Below, piece by piece: positions 7,071 through 15,545 of a stretch of DNA of 49,960 nucleotides. Below the pieces are notes generated by a model. It was given only the letters and a program-made list of their open reading frames with translations, had not been told where the DNA came from and did no database searches. Both the position numbers and the translations under genes were made by a program. The stretch comes from Treponemataceae bacterium (GTDB taxonomy: Bacteria > Spirochaetota > Spirochaetia > Treponematales > Treponemataceae), in contig JAKSTT010000004.1 in the NCBI GenBank assembly GCA_024413635.1, positions 1 through 49,960 on the forward strand, written 5' to 3'. The stretch's first letter is position 1. Each line of letters opens with the position of its first letter.

Positions 7071-7129
7071 TGATACTACCATTTTCAGCACCACTTGATA
7101 TACCATTTTTTCGCTGATACCATGGTTTT
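7071..7129 (+). promoter_or_regulatory. FliL-like gene promoter with three related upstream copies
   Basis: TTGATA (7095-7100), 17 bases, TACCAT (7118-7123), then six bases to the GTG at 7130. Three related stretches lie here: TGATACTACCATTTT (7071), TGATATACCATTTTTT (7096) and TGATACCATGGTTTT (7115). Both promoter hexamers fall inside copies, so the repeats may be a regulator site. Confidence 0.6.
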
Positions 7130-7660
7130 GTGAGCAAGAAACAAGCATCTTTCTACCGTCGGCCAAGGCGCCGGGCAACACTTATGCAGAAAATCCTGGC
7201 GTACTGCTGTCTGGTCATTATAGGGATAACTGTTGTGGGAACCATTGTTGCCTTCACGGTCAATCCACACCGTCTTTCAGAACGCAACACCGCTGCTGTT
7301 CCGGTCCTGCTGCCGTCACGTCCGCAAGACCCGATCCCTGCCCCGCTGCAGAACCAGGAAACCTTTACCCTGCTGGGAAAACTGCGTACCGGCACCAACG
7401 ATAATCCTTCCATTCCACTGGTTGTTGAACCCTGGTTTTACTATGACAGCACTGATGTATCCTTTTATCAGGAGCTGCAGCAGAAATCACGGAAGATACG
7501 CACGGTCATAACTGATTTTTTCACCGGTTTTACCAAAGCCGAACTGCAGAATATGGGAGAACAGAAGGTTAAGGAGCAAATAAAAGGCGCCATTAACCAG
7601 GTGCTGGTTCTTGGCGCCATTGATGCAGTGTATTTTAACGACTATACCTTTTTTGATTAA
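7130..7660 (+). CDS. FliL-like flagellar basal-body-associated protein
   Basis: A 176-residue protein with a basic N-terminus, one membrane helix (residues 21-43, YCCLVIIGITVVGTIVAF), a Pro-rich linker, and a C-terminal extracytoplasmic domain typical of FliL: a strand region, then DVSFYQELQQKSRKIRTVI, and the closing EQIKGAINQVLVLGAIDAVYFNDY pattern. FliL surrounds the flagellar stator and tunes torque; in spirochaetes the motors are periplasmic. The gene stands alone here, not in a flagellar operon, so it may be a paralogue rather than the main FliL. GTG at 7130 is chosen because the ATG at 7122 runs into a stop after two codons and because a -10 TACCAT ends six bases before GTG. Its stop lies seven bases from the convergent LysM/M23 gene. 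Confidence 0.75.
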   Translation: MSKKQASFYRRPRRRATLMQKILAYCCLVIIGITVVGTIVAFTVNPHRLSERNTAAVPVLLPSRPQDPIPAPLQNQETFTLLGKLRTGTNDNPSIPLVVEPWFYYDSTDVSFYQELQQKSRKIRTVITDFFTGFTKAELQNMGEQKVKEQIKGAINQVLVLGAIDAVYFNDYTFFD

Positions 7661-7666
7661 GGTACA

Positions 7667-8677
7667 TTAATTCCACAACGCAGCCGGGTTCACCGAGGTT
7701 CCGTTCTTATACACGGTAAAGTGCAGGTGCGGACCGGTACTTAAACCGGTAGAGCCTACTTCACCGATTTTGGTTCCCGTGCTGACAAACTGTCCTTTCT
7801 TTACGTTAATCTTACTCATGTGACCGTACAGTGACTTATATCCGCTGTAATGGGTGATGATGACGTAATTGCCGTAAATATCGCTCCAGCCGGCAGTGGT
7901 GACGGTTCCAAGGAGCGCTGCATATACCGGAGTACCTGCAGGACAGGCCATATCGATACCACCGTGATATGAGCGTTCGCCGGTAAAGGGTGATGAACGC
8001 CAGCCAAAGCGTGACGAAATGTAATACCAGTTTTTGATGGGGCGCATGAAAAGATCGCCGTTGATTTCCTGCCGGGTTACCCAGTCAAGGGAAGCATCCG
8101 GGATAAAGAGCTGGGTACCTGCCGCAAGGGTTGCACCTGATGCCAGTTTGTTTACCCTGGTGATTTTCTCTTCTGAAACGTTATAACTTGCCGCAATGGT
8201 AGCTGCGGTTTCGCCGTCCTTGCGAACTGAATAGAGAATACCGGGCATGCTGGGAATCCGCAGGCACTGGTCAATCTGGATAAGCCGTGAAGAACGGATG
8301 TTATTGACACTGATGAGGGTATCCTGGGTAACGCCAAAGGCTTCTGCCAGGTTACCGATCATGTCACCTTTGCGTACCCGGTACACGGTGTAATACAGAT
8401 CCAGGTCATCTTCTGCAGAGGAAGCGGTTTCTGCGTCAACATCATGGGACAATGCCAGGAAATCGGCAAGAGAGGCCGTGTCACTGGCAGATTCAAAACC
8501 ACCCTGACCGTCCAGTTCCACGCCTTCAAAATGATAAGGGCGGTAACTGCCTAAATCAGAAAGAGCAATATCAGTATTTCCTTTTTCCGGCAGTTCCCAG
8601 CTGACGGACGAACCGGCACCGCAGGAAACGCACAGCAGCGAAAAAGCTGCAGCCAATACAGTATGAATACGCTTCAT
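7667..8677 (-). CDS. LysM and M23 peptidase-domain lipoprotein (murein hydrolase-like)
   Basis: A 336-residue predicted lipoprotein. The signal ends in a lipobox-like LCVSC with Cys19. Two LysM-type peptidoglycan-binding modules follow (about residues 94-140, beginning YTVYRVRKGD, and about 147-193, beginning YSVRKDGE). The C-terminus is an M23/LytM endopeptidase domain (about 215-336) with the zinc-site pattern HGGIDMA and HLHF intact, so an active enzyme cutting peptide cross-links is likely. NlpD/EnvC-type roles as an amidase activator are less likely because the metal ligands are kept. It starts eight bases after rlmE and shares its transcript; an AAGG lies about nine bases before the ATG. 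It ends seven bases from the convergent FliL-like gene. Confidence 0.9.
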   Translation of the reverse strand: MKRIHTVLAAAFSLLCVSCGAGSSVSWELPEKGNTDIALSDLGSYRPYHFEGVELDGQGGFESASDTASLADFLALSHDVDAETASSAEDDLDLYYTVYRVRKGDMIGNLAEAFGVTQDTLISVNNIRSSRLIQIDQCLRIPSMPGILYSVRKDGETAATIAASYNVSEEKITRVNKLASGATLAAGTQLFIPDASLDWVTRQEINGDLFMRPIKNWYYISSRFGWRSSPFTGERSYHGGIDMACPAGTPVYAALLGTVTTAGWSDIYGNYVIITHYSGYKSLYGHMSKINVKKGQFVSTGTKIGEVGSTGLSTGPHLHFTVYKNGTSVNPAALWN

Positions 8678-8684
8678 TTTTTAC

Positions 8685-9278
8685 TTAACCTTTTTTATGT
8701 AATCCAATCAGGTAGGTTTCAAACGATTTATCGCGGCAGGCTTCCGGTTTGAATCCTTTTGCCGTGGTAAAGATTTCCCGCATTTTTTTCAGGAACTGCT
8801 GCTGATCGCCACCCTGAAATATTTTAACACAGAAATTGCCGCCTGGCTTCAACATAGTTTCTGCATAATACATGGCAAGTTCTACCAGACCGGCAGATCC
8901 GGCAGTATCTACAACCCGGTTTCCGGTGGTGCGGGGAGCGGCATCACAGATGACGGAATCATACGGTCCCAATGCCTGAATCTGGGCACGGAGTTCCGGG
9001 TCGTACATGTCGCCCTGAAAAAAGGTCAGGTTTTCACCCTTTACGTCTTTGGCCAGCGGCAACAGGTCAATACTGGTAACGTGGCCGGTACCTTCCAGGG
9101 TACGCAGGGCAAAAACGGTCCAGCTGCCTGGTGCTGATCCCAGGTCCAGGACGCGGAAATTTTTCTTGAGCATGCCGAACTTGGCATCAATTTCCTGTAA
9201 TTTATATACTGAGCGGGCCGGATACCCTTCCTTAAAGGCTTTCTGGCTCCAGAAGTCTGGTTTTTCGTAACTGTTCAT
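8685..9278 (-). CDS. rlmE: 23S rRNA 2'-O-methyltransferase RlmE (FtsJ/RrmJ)
   Basis: A 197-residue SAM-dependent methyltransferase that in E. coli methylates the 2'-O of U2552 in the ribosomal A loop. Visible motifs are the SAM-binding VLDLGSAPGSW (about residues 43-53) and the K-D-K-E tetrad: Lys near KLQEIDAKF, Asp in CDAAPR, Lys in FCVKIFQGGD, Glu in SFETYLIG. Length matches the family (about 200). It is the first gene of a two-gene unit with the LysM/M23 lipoprotein. The ATG at 9278 has no obvious Shine-Dalgarno site, and I could not find a clean -10 at the leaderless position. It is divergent from the polyprenyl synthase gene across 40 bases. Confidence 0.93.
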   Translation of the reverse strand: MNSYEKPDFWSQKAFKEGYPARSVYKLQEIDAKFGMLKKNFRVLDLGSAPGSWTVFALRTLEGTGHVTSIDLLPLAKDVKGENLTFFQGDMYDPELRAQIQALGPYDSVICDAAPRTTGNRVVDTAGSAGLVELAMYYAETMLKPGGNFCVKIFQGGDQQQFLKKMREIFTTAKGFKPEACRDKSFETYLIGLHKKG

Positions 9279-9301
9279 GTGTATTCAATATCGGTGCTAA
9301 C

Positions 9302-9310
9302 TGCTATAAT
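9302..9310 (+). promoter_or_regulatory. Extended -10 promoter of the polyprenyl synthase gene
   Basis: TGCTATAAT (9302-9310), a consensus extended -10, ends eight bases before the ATG at 9319. No good -35 is seen, as is usual with extended -10 elements. The expected start is about two bases before ATG. Confidence 0.65.
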
Positions 9311-9318
9311 CATTATAT

Positions 9319-10395
9319 ATGAGTGGACAATATACTGCACGTTTACAGAAAATTGAAGAAGTTCTCAGCGCAAATCTTCCAAAACCCGTTACTGCGGAGT
9401 GGACGGAAGATTCCCTTTCCCTGCTGCCCGAAGACATTACCCTGTCTGATGTTGAACACCTTACCGAACCGTCTTTTTCACTCATCAGCCTGGGCGGTAA
9501 ACGGTGGCGGCCGCTGCTGCTGGTGTTAAGCGCAGAACTTGCTGCAGATCCCTTAAAGGCCTTTCCCGGAGAAGCCCACAACCTTATTGAACAGGCCTAT
9601 GCCCTGACACCCCTTGTTGAATTTGTCCATACGGCAAGCCTTATCCATGATGACATCGAAGACAAGTCTGACATGCGCCGCGGAAAGCCGGCTGCCCACT
9701 GTGTCTACGGCCTTGATTTTGCCCTGAACGCCGGTTCCTGGCTCTACTTCCAGGCTGCACAGTGTGTGTTCAACAGCACTCTGGAACCTGCCATGCAGAA
9801 TACCCTGCTGAAGGAATACCTGACCCAGGTACGGCGTCTGCATCTGGGCCAGTCCCTTGATATTACCTGGCACAATACCGATGACTTTATCCCCGGTATC
9901 AACCAGTATATGGGAATGACCCGGCTCAAGACCGGTACCCTTGCCTATCTGGCTGCAAAAATCGGCTTTCTTGCCGGTGGCGGCAGCATGGAAGAAGCAG
10001 ATTCCCTTGCTAAAGAAGCAGCCAGCATCGGTGTGGGATTCCAGATTCTTGATGATGTCATTAACCTGACTACCGGTATCAAGGGAAAGGCAAAGGGTGA
10101 TGACATTGTTGAAGGCAAAAAGAGCCTGCCGGTTATTCTGTTCCTTGAAAAACATCCGGAAGAAAAAGAACACCTGATTTCCCTGTTCCGCAGGGCTGCC
10201 AAAGAAGGCCAGGAATCTTCCGCCGTAACCGAATGCGTTACCCTGCTCAATGAATCAGGCGCCGTTGAAGAAGCACTGCTGTACAGCCGGAACATGATCA
10301 ACACCAGCTGCCGCAAAATACAGAAAACCTATCCTGATTCAGAAGCCGCAACACTGCTGACCAATCTGTTTACGGCCATGCTGCTGAAGGTCTGA
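9319..10395 (+). CDS. Polyprenyl (farnesyl/geranylgeranyl/longer) diphosphate synthase
   Basis: A 358-residue trans-isoprenyl diphosphate synthase that condenses isopentenyl diphosphate onto an allylic primer. The family motifs are present: GGKRWRP (about 59-65), the first Asp-rich motif in SLIHDDIEDKSDMRRGKPAAH (Asp111-112), the LKTGTLAYLA region (about 211-220), and the second Asp-rich motif FQILDDVIN followed by KGDDIVEGKKSLPVI. Chain length cannot be assigned by eye; the product may be the precursor of undecaprenyl or quinone-type lipids. It appears to head an operon with a TPR protein and an RseC-like protein. The ATG at 9319 has no Shine-Dalgarno and lies eight bases after a consensus extended -10. 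Confidence 0.88.
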   Translation: MSGQYTARLQKIEEVLSANLPKPVTAEWTEDSLSLLPEDITLSDVEHLTEPSFSLISLGGKRWRPLLLVLSAELAADPLKAFPGEAHNLIEQAYALTPLVEFVHTASLIHDDIEDKSDMRRGKPAAHCVYGLDFALNAGSWLYFQAAQCVFNSTLEPAMQNTLLKEYLTQVRRLHLGQSLDITWHNTDDFIPGINQYMGMTRLKTGTLAYLAAKIGFLAGGGSMEEADSLAKEAASIGVGFQILDDVINLTTGIKGKAKGDDIVEGKKSLPVILFLEKHPEEKEHLISLFRRAAKEGQESSAVTECVTLLNESGAVEEALLYSRNMINTSCRKIQKTYPDSEAATLLTNLFTAMLLKV

Positions 10396-10402
10396 TACTG
10401 CC

Positions 10403-10921
10403 ATGCATAATACATTTGAAAACCTCAACAACCAGGCCATCCAGCTGGCCTCAGAAGGACAATATACGGAAGCTGTCGCCTGTTTTCATGCGGCACTGCA
10501 CATGGACCAGTCCAACTACCTGGTCTGGTATAATCTGGGCGTTACCTACCGGGACTCCGGTGATACGGAAGCTGCAAAGAAAGCCATGCTCACCGCCCAC
10601 CAGCTTGCCCCGGAAGACGAGGACATTCTTGAAAACCTTTCCGTTCTCTGCTACCTGCTCAACAGCATTGATGAGGCTTTTTACTATGCCCGGAAGGCCT
10701 TAGCCCTGAACGGTGACAATGCCCACATCTGGAACAATATGGGAGTATTCTGGTTCAGCCGCCAGCAGTACACGGATGCAGCAAAAGCATTTGAATCTGC
10801 CCTGGCCATATACCCCCACTACACGGATGCCCTCATTAACCTGCGGGATACCTATGAAGAACTGCACAATGACGTTGGCCGGGATGAATGCATAGCCCGC
10901 CTGCGGCAGCTGGGCAACTGA
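10403..10921 (+). CDS. TPR repeat protein
   Basis: A 172-residue protein made of about four tetratricopeptide repeats, with consensus-like units at roughly residues 13-46 (AIQLASEGQYTEAVACFHAAL), 40-73 (VWYNLGVTYRDSGDTEAAKKA), 75-107 and 108-141 (IWNNMGVFWFSRQQYTDAAKAF). There is no signal peptide or membrane segment, so it is cytoplasmic and likely a protein-protein scaffold. Partners are unknown. It begins seven bases after the polyprenyl synthase stop and is in the same transcription unit. No catalytic domain is present. Confidence 0.85.
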   Translation: MHNTFENLNNQAIQLASEGQYTEAVACFHAALHMDQSNYLVWYNLGVTYRDSGDTEAAKKAMLTAHQLAPEDEDILENLSVLCYLLNSIDEAFYYARKALALNGDNAHIWNNMGVFWFSRQQYTDAAKAFESALAIYPHYTDALINLRDTYEELHNDVGRDECIARLRQLGN

Positions 10922-10951
10922 AACCACCGAATACAAAAAAAGGATTAGAAC

Positions 10952-11341
10952 ATGCTGAATAACGCCATCATTCTGGAAGTAAAGGATAACGGGACAAAAG
11001 CAACGGCAGCAGCCCTTATCAAGGATGCCTGCATCAACTGTACCCAGGGCTGCGCAAAACGCGGTTCACCCTTTACCGTAACCAACCCTAAGGGACTGGA
11101 CATAAAAACCGGACAGACCGTATCACTGAAAACAGCATCCTGGAAAACCCAGCTGCAGTCAGTACTGGCATTACTGCTGCCGGTTCTTGGCGCCATCACC
11201 GGCTATCTTGTCATGCCAAAAAAAGAAAGCCTGCAGGTCCTTGGAGTCCTTGCAGGCTTTGTGGTGGTTGCCCTCCTCTATTTTGGGGCAACCCGTTTCA
11301 TCAAACCGAAACTGAACGAAATTGAATCAGTTATCGGCTAA
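10952..11341 (+). CDS. SoxR-reducing/RseC-MucC family membrane protein
   Basis: A 129-residue protein of the RseC/MucC family. The N-terminal part carries a Cys cluster C-x2-C-x4-C (CINCTQGCAKRGSPF, about residues 28-42) preceded by EVKDNGTKATAA. Two membrane helices follow at roughly 70-90 (LQSVLALLLPVLGAITGYLV) and 97-116. Relatives include RsxC-system partners that reduce SoxR and RseC of the sigma-E response; many lie with Rnf-type electron transfer genes, none of which is seen here. The role is therefore only inferred as redox-linked. An AAGGA ribosome site precedes the ATG at 10952. Its 3' end overlaps the convergent cheB by 15 bases. Confidence 0.75.
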   Translation: MLNNAIILEVKDNGTKATAAALIKDACINCTQGCAKRGSPFTVTNPKGLDIKTGQTVSLKTASWKTQLQSVLALLLPVLGAITGYLVMPKKESLQVLGVLAGFVVVALLYFGATRFIKPKLNEIESVIG

Positions 11342-12511
11342 GGCAATCTCATTGATGCGCTTTGCCATCATGTTCAGCGGAACCTGTTCCTGAACGCCAC
11401 CCATTTCATAGGCAACCTTCGGCATTCCGTACACAATGCAGCTGTCTTCATCCTGTCCCAGAGTGCGGGCACCCTGACGGCGCATTTCTGCCAGTTCTTT
11501 GGCACCATCGCCACCCATACCGGTCATGATGATACCCAGTGCATGATTCTGGAAAACCATGCCGACAGATTCAAACAGAACGTCTACTGACGGACGGTGA
11601 CCATTGCGCTGCGGAGTATCCAGAACACGGATAATGTGGTCCAGACCCTTTTTCATTACCACAATATGGTGGTTACCCGGTGCAATGTAAATCTGACCGC
11701 GTTTCAGGACATCGCCGTCCTCTGCTTCCTTTACGGCCAGCGGACAGATATTATTCAGGCTTGCAGCAAATTCCTTGGTAAAACCAGCCGGCATATGCTG
11801 GACAATCAGGATAGGCTGCTTGATCTTTATGTTCAGGTGCGGAACAACTTCGCGCAGTGCATTAGGACCGCCGGTAGAAATACCGATGGCAATGACCTCA
11901 ATCTTACCCGGTTCACGGACCGGCTTGATTTCAGCCGGAGCTTTGGGTGCAGGAGAAGCCCACAGCGGGGTTTCAAAGGTCAACGGCATTTTTTCTGCAG
12001 CATACTGTTCTGCAGTTTTCTGCGGTCCTTTGGTTTCCGGTGCGGCATCAATATTCAGATAGGTATGCAGTGCACTACCGGTCAGGCCGCGCTTTTTCTT
12101 GGCGTAGCTTCCACCGTAAGAAGTCAGAGCTTCAGTAATCTGCTGTGCTACTTTCTGAATATCCAGTGAAATTGATCCCGACGGTTTCTGGATAAAGTCA
12201 CTGGCGCCCTTTTCAAGACACTGCATGGTAACGGTAGCGCCCTCACTGGTCAGTGAAGACAGCATGACTACCGGAATATCAATCTTCTGGTTCTTGCGCT
12301 CCTGAAGGAACTGCAGACCGTTCATCACGGGCATTTCAACATCAAGAAGAATAACGTCGGGGTTACAGCGCGGAATCTTATCAAGGGCAAACTGACCGTT
12401 CATGGCCGTATCTGCAACTTCAAGGTTCGGAGCTGATTCAACGATTTTTGAAATCAGGTTACGCATGAGCGCAGAATCATCAACAATCAAGACACGAATT
12501 TTTTCAGACAT
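11327..12511 (-). CDS. cheB: Chemotaxis protein-glutamate methylesterase CheB
   Basis: A 394-residue response regulator with methylesterase output, which removes methyl groups from (and deamidates) chemoreceptors to reset sensory adaptation. The receiver domain has the acidic pair D11-D12, phosphoacceptor D57 (VILLDVEMP) and K109. A linker of about 80 residues follows, rich in Ala and Pro and longer than in enteric CheB (about 350 residues overall). The catalytic domain shows Ser212 in GISTGG, His239 in VQHMPAGF and Asp334 in MTGMGGDGA, the expected triad. The ATG at 12511 has an AGGAAAG ribosome site. It follows cheR by 34 bases in the same operon. Confidence 0.96.
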   Translation of the reverse strand: MSEKIRVLIVDDSALMRNLISKIVESAPNLEVADTAMNGQFALDKIPRCNPDVILLDVEMPVMNGLQFLQERKNQKIDIPVVMLSSLTSEGATVTMQCLEKGASDFIQKPSGSISLDIQKVAQQITEALTSYGGSYAKKKRGLTGSALHTYLNIDAAPETKGPQKTAEQYAAEKMPLTFETPLWASPAPKAPAEIKPVREPGKIEVIAIGISTGGPNALREVVPHLNIKIKQPILIVQHMPAGFTKEFAASLNNICPLAVKEAEDGDVLKRGQIYIAPGNHHIVVMKKGLDHIIRVLDTPQRNGHRPSVDVLFESVGMVFQNHALGIIMTGMGGDGAKELAEMRRQGARTLGQDEDSCIVYGMPKVAYEMGGVQEQVPLNMMAKRINEIALADN

Positions 12512-12545
12512 ATACTTTCCTGTTTTGAACTACGACAGACAAACG

Positions 12546-13364
12546 TTATTTTGCGTTTTTCTGATACAAACATGCCCAGTCTGTTTTCAGGAACTCAAAT
12601 TTGGTATCCATACCAAACAGTGATTCTGAGTGGCCGATGAACAGGTATGAATGGGCAGCCATGGCGTTATAGAAACCGTTGACAACATTCAGCTGAGCTT
12701 CATCATCAAAATAGATGAGTACGTTACGGCAGAATACGATATCAAGATTACGTAAACCTGAATCATGTTTCAGGTTATGATAGTCAAACCGGATATGTTT
12801 TTTCAGGTCATCAACAACCTGGTATCCGGCACCACTCTTGGTAAAATAGCGGTCCAGATAATTGGGCGGAATACCCTGAATGCGGGATTCTTCATAAAAT
12901 CCCTGTTTTCCGACCATGAGGCATTTCAGCGACAGGTCAGAAGCCATGATTTCAAAACTGAAGGGAGCAGGAAGAATGTCCTTCAGGATCATTGCAATGG
13001 TATAGGGTTCTTCACCGGTAGAACAGCCGGCACTCCAGACACGGATGGTTGTTTCACCGCGTTTTTTCTTTTCTTCAATGAGTGTCGGGATTACGTAGTT
13101 AACCAGTGTATCGAAATGAGGCTGATTCCTGAAGAAACGGGTCAGGTTTGTAGTTACTGAATCCAGCAGTACCTTCATTTCTTCTTTATCAGACATGATC
13201 ACGTCGTAGTAGGCCCGAACATTATCCATATTTTTGTCGCGCAGGCGTTCCTTCAGACGGCTGTCCAGAATAGACCGGTTGGTTGCTGAGAAGGTAATAC
13301 CGCTTTCATCGTAAATTACTTTGCGAAATAATTCAAAATCCGCATCATTTAATAAGTCTGCCAT
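12546..13364 (-). CDS. cheR: Chemotaxis protein methyltransferase CheR
   Basis: A 272-residue SAM-dependent methyltransferase that methylates glutamates on chemoreceptors, opposing CheB. It has the all-helical N-terminal CheR domain (LFRKVIYDESGITF, KERLRDKNMDNV), the VTTNLTRFFRNQPHF segment, the SAM motif WSAGCSTGEEPYTIAM and the closing DIVFCRNVLIYFD motif. The ATG at 13364 is used: the family starts close to this point, and TTGCGG, 17 bases, TAGAAT end seven bases before it, indicating a leaderless message. Upstream in-frame starts would add 29 unrelated residues. It heads cheR-cheB, divergent from the lptCAB operon. Confidence 0.95.
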   Translation of the reverse strand: MADLLNDADFELFRKVIYDESGITFSATNRSILDSRLKERLRDKNMDNVRAYYDVIMSDKEEMKVLLDSVTTNLTRFFRNQPHFDTLVNYVIPTLIEEKKKRGETTIRVWSAGCSTGEEPYTIAMILKDILPAPFSFEIMASDLSLKCLMVGKQGFYEESRIQGIPPNYLDRYFTKSGAGYQVVDDLKKHIRFDYHNLKHDSGLRNLDIVFCRNVLIYFDDEAQLNVVNGFYNAMAAHSYLFIGHSESLFGMDTKFEFLKTDWACLYQKNAK

Positions 13365-13371
13365 ATCCTCG

Positions 13372-13400
13372 ATTCTAAAACCGCAGATGTAATTCCGCAA
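13372..13400 (-). promoter_or_regulatory. cheR promoter
   Basis: Minus-strand TTGCGG (13400-13395), 17-base spacer, TAGAAT (13377-13372), then seven bases to the ATG at 13364. A GAGG sits only two bases before ATG, too near to act as a normal Shine-Dalgarno site. Confidence 0.7.
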
Positions 13401-13481
13401 GAAATTATCATGGGGTGAAAAAACTCGTAAATTATTCCCTATAGGTAGCATAAAAGTGAGATTCTATGTCAAAATAGCAGT

Positions 13482-14081
13482 ATGAATCTCCGTGCCATAA
13501 AAAAAGTCAGTACTTTTTTATCAGCAGCCATCGTCCTTTCTGCCTGTACCATCGATTACGGCACTTCCCGGACGGATACCTCCAGCGCACCGGACTTTCT
13601 CTTTTATGACACAACCCTTACCCGGGTCCAGAATGCCAGTCCACGGGCCATCATGCAGGCCGATATCATAGAGCAGTATGGCGGAGAACAGCATCTGTAC
13701 GGTAAAAACCTGACATTCCGGCTGCTGACGGACAGAGGAGATACTACCACCGTCGGTTCCTGCAATCTGTTTTCCATGGACCAGAAAAACCAGCAGTATA
13801 CGTTCCTTGATTCCGTAGAAATTACCAGTTTTGAGCAGGATGTCATGATCCACGCCGGCAACCTGCAGTGGGATAACAGCACCGAACGGATGGTCAGCGA
13901 TAAGAGCACGCTGGTTACCATCATTACCGGCGCCACCGGAACGGACCAGAGTACGGTTACCACCATCCAGGGTACCGGATTACAGGTTGACGGCATCAGC
14001 CATACCTTCAGTTTTGACGGAACCATCAGCGGCACCGTTGTCACAGAAGATTCTGTTATGGATGTGGAGGCAGGAGAATGA
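13482..14081 (+). CDS. lptC: LptC-like lipoprotein (LPS-export type)
   Basis: A 199-residue predicted lipoprotein: basic start, hydrophobic core and a lipobox-like VLSAC near residue 21. The remainder is beta-rich (repeated short strands such as YGGEQHLYGKNLTFRLL, GNLQWDNSTERMVSDKSTLVTI), the pattern of LptC/LptA jelly-roll proteins. It is identified mainly by position: it overlaps lptA by four bases (ATGA) and precedes lptB. LptC anchors the periplasmic bridge that carries lipopolysaccharide or a similar glycolipid from the inner membrane. Sequence similarity alone would not settle it. There is no Shine-Dalgarno before the ATG at 13482, and a weak TGTCAAAAT ends six bases upstream. Confidence 0.65.
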   Translation: MNLRAIKKVSTFLSAAIVLSACTIDYGTSRTDTSSAPDFLFYDTTLTRVQNASPRAIMQADIIEQYGGEQHLYGKNLTFRLLTDRGDTTTVGSCNLFSMDQKNQQYTFLDSVEITSFEQDVMIHAGNLQWDNSTERMVSDKSTLVTIITGATGTDQSTVTTIQGTGLQVDGISHTFSFDGTISGTVVTEDSVMDVEAGE

Positions 14082-14722
14082 AGTTTACCGTAAAACGCCG
14101 GCTGGCACTGCTGTGCACTCTGTTTCTTGCAGCAGCCACGTTTGCCGATACAATCGCCTTTAAGGCTGATACCATGACCGGAAACGCAGGAGAAAACCGC
14201 CGCAGCACTACCCTTTCCGGCAATGCCTGGGTACAGACTGAAGACATGGAAATCACCGCAGACAGCATTGAACTTTCCGGCAAAGACTATGAAACCGTAC
14301 TGGCATCGGGCAGTGTATCAGGTACCAACGCCTCTTCCGGATTTTCCTTTGTCTGCAGTTCCCTGGTCTACAACCGGAAAACCGGCATTGTCAAACTGCA
14401 GGGCAACGTACTCATGACTGATGAAGAAAACGATGTTCAGGCAGAAGCCCGGTTCATGGAGTACAATCAGAATACGGAGACTGCCCTGATGCAGATTGGG
14501 GTTACCCTTACCCAGAAGAATGCAGTATGTACCTGTGCGCTGGCCTTATACCGCAAGAAGGACCAGATCCTTGAAATGAGCGGCAGTCCGCAGATTGTCC
14601 GTGGTAAGGATACCTTCAAAGCCCAGGAAATTACGTTTAACCTGACTACCGAAGAAATTGTCCTTGACGGCCGTGTCCGCGGCACCGTTCAGGATTCCCC
14701 GGAAGGAGCATCCAATGAATAA
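14078..14722 (+). CDS. lptA: LptA/OstA-like periplasmic transport protein
   Basis: A 214-residue secreted protein with a signal peptide ending near TFADT (residues 1-24). The mature part is an OstA/LptA domain: repeated strands of the pattern [27 protein letters not shown], then [32 protein letters not shown], and [28 protein letters not shown]. In LPS-bearing bacteria LptA forms the bridge across the periplasm; several treponemes lack typical LPS, so the cargo may be another glycolipid. It overlaps lptC by four bases and lptB by eight, implying one translationally coupled operon. Confidence 0.82.
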   Translation: MKFTVKRRLALLCTLFLAAATFADTIAFKADTMTGNAGENRRSTTLSGNAWVQTEDMEITADSIELSGKDYETVLASGSVSGTNASSGFSFVCSSLVYNRKTGIVKLQGNVLMTDEENDVQAEARFMEYNQNTETALMQIGVTLTQKNAVCTCALALYRKKDQILEMSGSPQIVRGKDTFKAQEITFNLTTEEIVLDGRVRGTVQDSPEGASNE

Positions 14723-15440
14723 TCTCCGCATTACCTCCCTGTATAAATCCTTCGGCCGCAAGCAGGTTGTCAAAGGCATTGAGTTTTCCATGCAGACTGG
14801 TGAGGTTGTGGGACTCTTAGGTCCCAACGGCGCCGGAAAAACCACCACCTTCTACATGATCGTCGGTTTCTACCGTCCTACTGCCGGTGATGTTTTTCTT
14901 GATGATACCTGCATCACCAGACTTCCCATGTATAAGCGGGCCCGGCTGGGTATTTCCTATCTGCCCCAGGAACCTTCCGTGTTCAAGAAACTGACCGTTG
15001 AGCAGAATATCTGGGCCATTCTGGAACAGCGCCGTGATCTTTCCAAGGCAGAAAAACTGTCCCGTCTGGAACAGCTGATAGACGAATTCAATATCCAGCA
15101 CATCAGGAAACAGCAGGCATACTCCCTTTCCGGTGGAGAGCGCCGCCGTACGGAAATTGCCCGGGCCCTTGCCATTGAGCCCAAATTCCTGCTCCTGGAT
15201 GAACCTTTTGCCGGCATTGACCCCATTGCCGTTGCAGATATTAAAGCCATGGTCCGCCAGCTGGCACAACGGGGAATCGGGGTGCTCATTACCGATCATA
15301 ACGTACGCGACACCCTTGAAATTACCGACCGGTCCATCATCATTTCCAGCGGAGAAATCTGTGCCCAGGGCAACAAGGACGATATTCTTTCGTCAGAAAC
15401 CGCCCGCAAGATTTACCTTGGTGAAGAATTCCGCATGTAA
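14715..15440 (+). CDS. lptB: LPS-export ABC transporter ATP-binding protein LptB
   Basis: A 241-residue cytoplasmic ATPase of the LptB type. Motifs are Walker [10 protein letters not shown], the Q-loop in [21 protein letters not shown], signature [16 protein letters not shown], Walker [16 protein letters not shown] and H-loop ITDHNV. The sequence pattern [15 protein letters not shown] and FAGIDPIAV is characteristic of LptB. It powers extraction of the glycolipid by LptFG, which is not in this window. The ATG at 14715 is chosen because it begins the conserved N-terminus and gives an ATGAATAA overlap with lptA. The ribonuclease Y gene follows 105 bases later with its own ribosome site and a possible promoter. 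Confidence 0.93.
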   Translation: MNNLRITSLYKSFGRKQVVKGIEFSMQTGEVVGLLGPNGAGKTTTFYMIVGFYRPTAGDVFLDDTCITRLPMYKRARLGISYLPQEPSVFKKLTVEQNIWAILEQRRDLSKAEKLSRLEQLIDEFNIQHIRKQQAYSLSGGERRRTEIARALAIEPKFLLLDEPFAGIDPIAVADIKAMVRQLAQRGIGVLITDHNVRDTLEITDRSIIISSGEICAQGNKDDILSSETARKIYLGEEFRM

Positions 15441-15484
15441 TTATTTACTCTTTCTGATGATTTCTTACTTATAAATAGTCTAAT

Positions 15485-15514
15485 TTGACAAGTCCCATTT
15501 TTGTGTGTTAGTTT
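15485..15514 (+). promoter_or_regulatory. Possible rny promoter
   Basis: TTGACA (15485-15490), an 18-base spacer and TAGTTT (15509-15514) give a start near 15521, about 25 bases before the rny ATG. A second -10-like TATATT follows at 15516-15521 without a good -35. Confidence 0.4.
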
Positions 15515-15545
15515 ATATATTGAACTAATCTAGTTGGAGGATAGT

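Noticed and set aside
9553-10173. Minus-strand open frame of 206 codons
   Set aside because: It is antisense to the polyprenyl synthase, whose motifs are complete in the plus frame.
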